Below are positions 6,411-11,280 of a stretch of 11,280 nt of DNA, piece after piece. The notes under the pieces are model-generated. The model ran no database searches. It was not told where the DNA came from and saw only the letters and a program-made list of their open reading frames with translations. The stretch's first letter is position 1. Each line of letters opens with the position of its first letter. The DNA lies in NCBI GenBank assembly GCA_913057815.1, contig CAJXOV010000030.1:1-11280 (forward strand), given 5' to 3'. The DNA comes from an uncultured Flavobacteriales bacterium. Its GTDB lineage: Bacteria > Bacteroidota > Bacteroidia > Flavobacteriales_D > Sanyastnellaceae. Position numbers and translations under genes: made by a program.

Positions 6411-7931
6411 ATGAAAAATCCAATTGTAATTTTCTCCGCACTTTTAGTATTATTAATCTCTTCGTGTCAAACACAGAATTTAGGCTCTTCTAGTTCTTAT
6501 GAAGACGATGAAGTTTACTGGGTTAGATCTGACGAAACCGCTGAACCATATGCTGATACTTCAGACTTATATTCAGAAGAGTATGCTGATCAAGAATACT
6601 TTGAAGAAGAAGCTGAGGAAGAATCGACAAATGACGGTCAGTATTACGATGATGAGTACTATGACGAAGATTATTATGAGGAGGACTATCAAGAAGAGTA
6701 TTATGACGATGGAGGAAACGTAGTAAATAACTATTACTATGAAAACAATAGAGGTTATCAGCCATATTACAATGGCTATAACTCCTACTATGATCCGTTC
6801 TTTTATGATCCATTCTTCGGAAATTCTTTCATCTATAGTTCTTCCTATTTTTATGTAGGGTATGGAAACTCATACTACAACCGGTGGAATAGACCGAATT
6901 ACTGGGGTAATTCTTACTATGGATACAACTCTTGGGGAAATCCTTACTACAACAACTGGGGAAACTGGGGTTCTCCATATTACAATGGATATTATGGAAA
7001 TGGGTATTGTGGTAATAACGGTTTTGGAGGATACTATAACTCCTACGATCAGGGGTACGGATTAGCTAATACTAATTATGTATACGGTAGACGTAATTCG
7101 CTTTCATCTACATCAAGCTCGAACAGCTCTTTTGGAAATGATGGTGTTTTAAGTGTTGGAGGTAATTCAACCATTCTTAATAATACGAATTCAATCAGCA
7201 CAAACAGACCTATAACTGGTGAGAATTCGAGTATAAATAAAACGAGCAATTCTCGCCCTTCAGAAATTTCTGAAGGAGAAACAAGCAGAACTAACACTCA
7301 AAACGCTAGTAATTCTGCTTCTAAAACTGATAACTCGTCAAGAACAAATTCCACCTCTAATGAAGGAATTAATAGAGTAGAAAATTCGAATTCATCTTCT
7401 AGACCTAGCAGCTCAAGCAGTAGGACTAATTCAGAAGGTTCAACTCAAACTAGCAGACCAGGTAGTTCTAATGGAACCACTAGACCTAGTTCTAATTCTT
7501 CTACTAGACCAAACAACTCTAACAACACCAATAGACCGAATACTTCAAACGGAACAACTAGACCTAACTCTAATTCTTCTAGAAATTCTGATAGAACAAG
7601 GCCTAGTTCATCTACAAGACCTAGCAACTCTTCAAGTGGAACAAGACCTAATTCAAATTCTTCAACAAAACGAGATAGAGGTAGTTCAACCAATTCTGGA
7701 CGAAATTCGGGAAATAACACAAGACAGAATTCAAATCAAAGGTCAAACAGCGGAAGTTCAACTAACAGATCAAACTCTAGCAATAAAAGCTCAAGTTCGA
7801 CTAAAGGAAGTAGCTCTTCTCGAAACAGTTCTAGTGGTTCAACTAGAAGTTCTAGTTCTAGAAATTCCGGTTCTTCTAGCAGTAGATCTAGCAGTTCAAA
7901 AAGTAGCGGAAGATCAGGTGGAAGAAGATAA
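6411..7931 (+). CDS. Low-complexity lipoprotein (acidic Tyr-rich, aromatic, then Ser/Asn/Arg-rich)
   Basis: This 506-residue protein begins with a lipoprotein signal peptide, MKNPIVIFSALLVLLISSC, with lipobox ISSC and lipidated Cys19, so it should be anchored in the outer or inner membrane. Three compositional zones follow. Residues 30-100 are acidic and Tyr-rich (DDEYYDEDYYEEDYQEEYYDD). Residues 101-225 are Tyr/Asn/Gly/Trp/Phe-rich with PYYN-type units. Residues 226-506 are almost entirely Ser, Asn, Thr, Arg, Gly and Pro, with recurring TRPNS/TRPSS-like units, ending SGRSGGRR. The first zone is strongly negative, the last strongly positive. There is no enzymatic motif; it looks intrinsically disordered and possibly self-associating or cell-surface structural. 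I cannot assign a function. It is 25 nt upstream of the porin gene and divergent from proS. Confidence 0.85.
   Translation: MKNPIVIFSALLVLLISSCQTQNLGSSSSYEDDEVYWVRSDETAEPYADTSDLYSEEYADQEYFEEEAEEESTNDGQYYDDEYYDEDYYEEDYQEEYYDDGGNVVNNYYYENNRGYQPYYNGYNSYYDPFFYDPFFGNSFIYSSSYFYVGYGNSYYNRWNRPNYWGNSYYGYNSWGNPYYNNWGNWGSPYYNGYYGNGYCGNNGFGGYYNSYDQGYGLANTNYVYGRRNSLSSTSSSNSSFGNDGVLSVGGNSTILNNTNSISTNRPITGENSSINKTSNSRPSEISEGETSRTNTQNASNSASKTDNSSRTNSTSNEGINRVENSNSSSRPSSSSSRTNSEGSTQTSRPGSSNGTTRPSSNSSTRPNNSNNTNRPNTSNGTTRPNSNSSRNSDRTRPSSSTRPSNSSSGTRPNSNSSTKRDRGSSTNSGRNSGNNTRQNSNQRSNSGSSTNRSNSSNKSSSSTKGSSSSRNSSSGSTRSSSSRNSGSSSSRSSSSKSSGRSGGRR
7090..7928 (+). repeat. Degenerate Ser/Asn/Arg-coding repeat tract inside the lipoprotein gene
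   Basis: This stretch repeatedly uses short words such as TCTAGA, AGTTCT, AATTCT and ACTAGACCT to encode imperfect Ser-Asn-Arg-Pro units. The repeats are not exact in DNA, so the tract is mainly a coding low-complexity region. It may still expand or contract by slippage and may be hard to assemble. Its biased codons also leave long empty open frames in other phases and on the opposite strand. Confidence 0.6.
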
Positions 7932-7956
7932 TAATATTAACTCTTAAAAATTTAAT

Positions 7957-9414
7957 ATGAAAAGATTAATATTTATAGCTCTTATTCTGAATGGTACACT
8001 GGGATTCGCCCAAAATGAAATCGATATTTTAAGGGGTAGTTTTCATAATTCTTTCTCTTCAGCAAGAAATGCTGGAATGGGCGGAGCATTTGGAGCACTA
8101 GGAGCTGACTTGAGTTCGATAAACTCTAATCCTGCTGGTCTGGGTCTTTATCGGAGAAGTGATTTTAATATCACTGCCAATTTAGGAGGTAGTAATTCTA
8201 AAACTTCATTTAACAATGCGAATTCAAGTAAATCAGATGTACATTTCAAAATAAACTCTTTAGGTTTTGCGGTAGCGCAAGAGTCAGATAATTTAAATGT
8301 GAATCAGGTTGTTTTTGCTATCAGTTTAAATCAAGTTGCAAACTTTAACGAGCGGTTTAGAGTACTTGGATCAAATGATAATTCTATTCTAGACGTATTT
8401 GCCGATCAGGTGCAAGGCATTGATTATTTTGATATTGAGGATGCCCCTACCTTTAGTCAATTAGCTTGGAATGCTTAACTCATCGATACCATTTCAGGTT
8501 CTACAAATCAGTATTCCACTGCTTTTCTAGCTGACAAATCTAACCACGATGTTTTAGTGGAAAGAAGTGGTGGCATAAGCGAGCTCTCTTTTGGAGGTGC
8601 GGCAAACATTGGAGATCGATTTTTCTGGGGAGCTTCTATAGGTATTCCTTTTTTAAATTTTTCTGAAGAAATCACTCATAGAGAAACTCCCGGTTCAGGG
8701 TTAACTCAGTCGTTGTCTTCTTTCACATACACCGAGACTCTCGATGTAGAAGGGGTTGGAATAAATCTAAAAGCTGGCGTCATTATAAAGCCTACTCAAA
8801 GCTTACGAATAGGAGCCGCTATACACACACCTACAGCTTACTCTGTTTCTGATTCTTATAGCAGAGGAATATTAGCTGATTTCAGTGGTGAAGTTGAACA
8901 ACCAGATGATTTTGTAGGCTCTTTTGATTACAGATTAAAAACGCCACTCAGGCTTATAGCCAATGCTGCATTTATAGCTGGAAAATCAGGTATTATTAGC
9001 GCAGATTATCAATATGTGGATTATTCTACTGGTAAACTAAAGAAGAGTTCACTTTCAGGGGACAGTTATAATTTTGAAAGTGAAAATGAACAGGCCAGAC
9101 AATCCTATAGAGGTACTCACAACATCAATGCCGGGGTGGAAATAAGATTTGCAAAAGTCTATAGAGTTAGAGTTGGTGCAAAATATATGCAATCTCCTTT
9201 TGAAGAAGGAGAACTCACAGAGGGAATAGATGGGCCAATAATAAGTTATACTGGTGGGTTTGGATACAGGTATGACGATTTCTATCTAGATATCGCTGCC
9301 ATATACACGGAAAAGGACACTTCACACTATGCATATAGTTCTAGTTATATTGATGAAGCTATTGTCAACAGGACTCAGATAAATATCTTGACATCTATAG
9401 GGTGGAGATTTTAA
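7957..9414 (+). pseudogene. FadL/OmpP1-like outer membrane barrel protein, broken by an in-frame stop
   Basis: A signal peptide (MKRLIFIALILNGTLGFAQ) precedes the OmpP1/FadL N-terminal block SARNAGMGGAFGALGAD, then SINSNPAGLGLYRRSDF, typical of outer-membrane transport barrels for hydrophobic compounds. The gene reads as one 485-residue frame except for TAA at 8476-8478 (codon 174). Downstream of it the same frame stays open and clearly continues the family: LIDTISGSTNQYSTAF, then repeated barrel strands such as FFWGASIGIPFLNFSEE, IGAAIHTPTAYSVSDSYS and a final SIGWRF with the terminal Phe of a barrel signal. The stop probably replaced a Tyr codon (TAT/TAC). As it stands only a 173-residue product is made, plus perhaps a restart at GTG 8557. 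It could be a genuine recent nonsense mutation or a sequencing error. It follows the lipoprotein by 25 nt. Confidence 0.85.
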
Positions 9415-9418
9415 GCAC

Positions 9419-9453
9419 AAAAAAGGCCTCTACTATTTAGTAGAGGCCTTTTT
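9419..9453. terminator. Bidirectional Rho-independent terminator between convergent units
   Basis: The 11-bp inverted repeat GGCCTCTACTA/TAGTAGAGGCC (9425-9435 with 9438-9448) is flanked by an A run on the left and a T run on the right. It lies between the porin stop at 9414 and the coiled-coil gene stop at 9475 and can end transcription from both sides. Confidence 0.92.
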
Positions 9454-9474
9454 CTATATTATATCAATCTATAA

Positions 9475-10302
9475 TTACTTTTTCAATTCTTTAGCTAGAG
9501 CTTTTTCCATTTTTTCTACTTGTTCTTCAGCCAATACTTTGTCTACAAGTATTCTTCCACTATGCTCATCCACTATGATCTTCTTTCTGGCAGCTACATC
9601 CAATTGTTTCTGAGGTGGAATTTTAATAAAAGACCCTGCAGAAGCTTCTCTATCAATAGAAACTACAGCTAATCCATTCTTAGAAGAATTTCTAATTCTA
9701 GAATAAGCTTTTAATAATCGATCTTCAATATGATCTTCTAGTTTAGTAGACTTGCCTACTAAATAATCTTCTTCTTTTCTAGTTTCATCAATAATCTCAT
9801 CAAGTTCTCCTTTTTTGATATCAAGATCATTTTTCAATTCAGAGAAACTATCATCAGAGCTATCAATGACTGCCTGCTTTTGCTCTTTAGCTAGCGAATA
9901 CTCTTTAATTCTTTTTTCTGATAGTTGAATTTCTAACTGCTGAAATTCTATCTCTTTATTAGTCGGCAGCGTCAGATGTGTATAAGAGACAGCTTTATTA
10001 AGCGAGTCAAACTCTCTATTGTTTCTCACTTTACTTTGTTGACCTTCATACTTTTTAATAGCCGTCTTAGCTTCTTCAATAGTATTCTTCTTGTCAGCTA
10101 TTTGCGTATCCAAGCTTTCAATTTCAACTTTATACTTATCTAGACGAGCATTCATACCTGCTATCTCATCTTCCAAATCCTGAACTTCAAGAGGAAGCTC
10201 TCCTCTAACTATTCTAATTTGATCTATTCTAGAATCTATGATCTGAAGATCATAAAGTGCTCTTAATTTTTCTTCTACTGTACCAGAATTCTTTTTTGAC
10301 AT
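9475..10302 (-). CDS. Coiled-coil zinc-ribbon-family (DUF164-like) protein lacking the zinc cysteines, with adapter insertion
   Basis: As written this is 275 residues, but 13 of them (KAVSYTHLTLPTN at 103-115) come from an adapter insertion; without them the protein is 262 residues and reads DSLNKEIEFQQ. Residues 10-200 form long charged coiled coils. The C-terminal part matches the C4-type zinc-ribbon family of Bacteroidota: NGLAVV, KIPPQKQLDVAARKKIIV and GRILVD. Where relatives have two CxxC pairs, this protein has SAGS (221-224) and DEHS (245-248), so all four zinc ligands are gone and it probably cannot bind zinc that way. The family is often found next to Nif3-type genes; here the Nif3-like stop is 3 nt upstream. 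The function is not established; a nucleic-acid-related or structural role is possible. Confidence 0.85.
   Translation of the reverse strand: MSKKNSGTVEEKLRALYDLQIIDSRIDQIRIVRGELPLEVQDLEDEIAGMNARLDKYKVEIESLDTQIADKKNTIEEAKTAIKKYEGQQSKVRNNREFDSLNKAVSYTHLTLPTNKEIEFQQLEIQLSEKRIKEYSLAKEQKQAVIDSSDDSFSELKNDLDIKKGELDEIIDETRKEEDYLVGKSTKLEDHIEDRLLKAYSRIRNSSKNGLAVVSIDREASAGSFIKIPPQKQLDVAARKKIIVDEHSGRILVDKVLAEEQVEKMEKALAKELKK
9962..9992 (+). other. Illumina Nextera Read 1 adapter with Tn5 mosaic end (sequencing contaminant)
   Basis: Read on the plus strand, 31 consecutive bases match the last 31 of the 33-nt Nextera Read 1 transposase adapter. These are 12 bases of the tail (GTCGGCAGCGTC), then the full mosaic end AGATGTGTATAAGAGACAG at 9974-9992. 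An exact 8-bp direct repeat, CTTTATTA, flanks it (9954-9961 and 9993-10000). Removing 39 bp (adapter plus one repeat copy) restores a clean coding frame. This is not part of the organism's genome. Confidence 0.97.
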
Positions 10303-10305
10303 ACT

Positions 10306-11280
10306 TTAAAAATATTTTACGGGATTCGTGTTTACTTCCGTTAAATGGGCTGCAAATTTAGGAAATTTATCAATGAGAAAATTCTTTATTAACTCTAATG
10401 TAAACTGCTCACTTTCAAAGTGTCCAATGTCCATAATAGATATTTTCCCTTCAGCATCAAAAAACTCATGGTATTTAAAGTCGCTAGTAATAAAAACATC
10501 CGCTTTAACAGCCAACGCTGATTTTAATAAAAAACTACCTGAACCACCACAAACTGCTATTGTTTTCACCTTGTTTTTATAATCGGTATACTTTATAGTT
10601 CCAGTTAGAAAAGTATCAGAAACTTTCTTTAAAAATGAACTTAACTCTAGCTCATCTTTTAGTTCTCCTACCATTCCACTACCAACATTATGATTAACAT
10701 TCGATATTTTATAAATTTCGTGTGCAACTTCCTCATATGGGTGGGCAATTTTCATCGCCACTATTACATTTTCCAGCACACTTTCTTCTACCAAAATCTC
10801 AATACGTAATTCTTTTTGCTGAGTAACTTCACCCATATTCCCTTCTGTTGGGTTCGCATTCCTCATAGGCTTAAAAGTACCTTCACCACTACCAGAAAAA
10901 CTGCAATGATCATAATCACCAATACTTCCTCCTCCTGCCGAAAAAACAGCCAACTTCACCGACTCTGCTGATCCTTCAGGACAGAAAAATACCAATTTGT
11001 TGAGTAAGCCTCTTTTTGGTGAAAGAATTCGCTTATTCTCTAGGCCCAACTTATCTACAATCATCTCGTTAACTCCCTGCCTTATATTATCCAAATTGGT
11101 ATGAATAGCATATATGGCTATATCATTTTTTATAGCTTTAATGATCGTTCTTTCCACATAATTTTTTCCGGTAAATGACTTAAGACTTTTGAACACAATA
11201 GGGTGATGAGCTATAATCAAATTAACACCTTTACGAATAGCTTCATCAACAATGTCTTCAAGAGAGTCAAGGCATATAAT
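10306..11280 (-). CDS. Nif3-like dinuclear metal centre protein (N-terminus beyond the window)
   Basis: The frame stays open to the right edge and 324 residues are visible. The edge codons read CLDSLEDIVDEAIRKGVN followed by LIIAHHPIVF, so the codon at 11220 is not the true start. Family metal-site residues are present: the HHP pair, the THNLD-like AIHTNLDN block, and the C-terminal DIGHFESE with His and Glu ligands. The central insertion domain typical of longer bacterial members is also visible (ILVEESVLENVIVAMKIAHPYEEVAHEIY), as is SGMVGEL. Relatives form ring-shaped hexamers with two metal ions per subunit; the substrate is uncertain, with proposed GTP cyclohydrolase-like or hydrolase activity not settled. 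The stop is 3 nt from the start of the coiled-coil protein, indicating an operon. About 40 N-terminal residues are missing. Confidence 0.93.
   Translation of the reverse strand: MICLDSLEDIVDEAIRKGVNLIIAHHPIVFKSLKSFTGKNYVERTIIKAIKNDIAIYAIHTNLDNIRQGVNEMIVDKLGLENKRILSPKRGLLNKLVFFCPEGSAESVKLAVFSAGGGSIGDYDHCSFSGSGEGTFKPMRNANPTEGNMGEVTQQKELRIEILVEESVLENVIVAMKIAHPYEEVAHEIYKISNVNHNVGSGMVGELKDELELSSFLKKVSDTFLTGTIKYTDYKNKVKTIAVCGGSGSFLLKSALAVKADVFITSDFKYHEFFDAEGKISIMDIGHFESEQFTLELIKNFLIDKFPKFAAHLTEVNTNPVKYF

Noticed and set aside
6499..7065. Alternative-frame ORFs over the Tyr-rich part of the lipoprotein gene
   Set aside because: Same cause: repetitive TAT/GAT/GAA codons read out of phase; no start context or family signal.
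7076..7947. Long open frames in other phases and on the minus strand across the lipoprotein gene (for example 7445-7720 minus and 7471-7947 plus)
   Set aside because: They result from the Ser/Asn/Arg codon bias of the real gene; their products are monotonous Leu/Glu/Val strings with no family resemblance.
8557..9414. Second half of the porin treated as its own gene from GTG 8557
   Set aside because: It lacks a signal peptide and begins mid-barrel in the same frame as the first half; the single-stop explanation is simpler.
9962..9992. Tn5 mosaic end, considered as the end of a natural Tn5-like transposon
   Set aside because: The bases next to the mosaic end are the synthetic Illumina Read 1 tail, there is no transposase gene and only one end is present; it is a library adapter.
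10328..10582. 84-codon plus-strand frame opposite the Nif3-like gene
   Set aside because: Antisense shadow of a conserved gene.

Overview
The window comes from an AT-rich Bacteroidota genome, most likely a Cytophagales-type bacterium. Several signs support this. RadC, ProS, the S20 protein, the Nif3-family protein and the FadL/OmpP1-like porin all have Bacteroidota-style sequences. Perfect or near-perfect TAnnTTTG -7 promoter elements sit upstream of five transcription units. Shine-Dalgarno sites are not evident, and tRNA-Glu has no encoded CCA.

Layout, left to right. Positions 1-82 (minus) hold the N-terminus of radC, too short to stand out and beginning with TTG. A strong terminator separates it from rpsT (148-399, minus). 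A two-gene minus-strand unit follows: a SiaB-type protein kinase made of two fused kinase domains (866-1975) and its presumed substrate, a SiaC-type phosphoprotein (468-851). A 345-bp intergenic stretch divides these from a plus-strand pair: a tandem-domain universal stress protein (2321-3145) and a His-rich unknown protein (3158-3607). A small minus-strand unknown gene (3617-3838) converges on that pair. Behind it lie a terminator, tRNA-Glu(UUC) (3993-4064), an unknown gene coupled to proS (4127-4822), and proS (4824-6302).

Divergent from proS is a plus-strand pair: a lipoprotein of extreme composition (6411-7931) and a FadL/OmpP1-like outer-membrane barrel (7957-9414). The barrel gene is interrupted by one in-frame TAA. 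A bidirectional terminator (9419-9453) separates it from a convergent minus-strand pair: a coiled-coil protein of the zinc-ribbon (DUF164-like) family (9475-10302) and a Nif3-family protein (10306 to beyond the window end).

The sequence also carries a laboratory signature. Positions 9962-9992 match 31 bases of the Illumina Nextera Read 1 adapter, including the full 19-bp Tn5 mosaic end, flanked by an exact 8-bp direct repeat. This adds 13 spurious but in-frame residues to the coiled-coil protein. It also means the internal stop in the porin gene should be checked against reads before any biological interpretation. The best biological leads are the fused double SiaB kinase beside SiaC, the loss of all four expected zinc-binding cysteines in the coiled-coil protein, and the charge-segregated aromatic/serine-rich lipoprotein. 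I see no CRISPR array, phage, insertion sequence or defence system.
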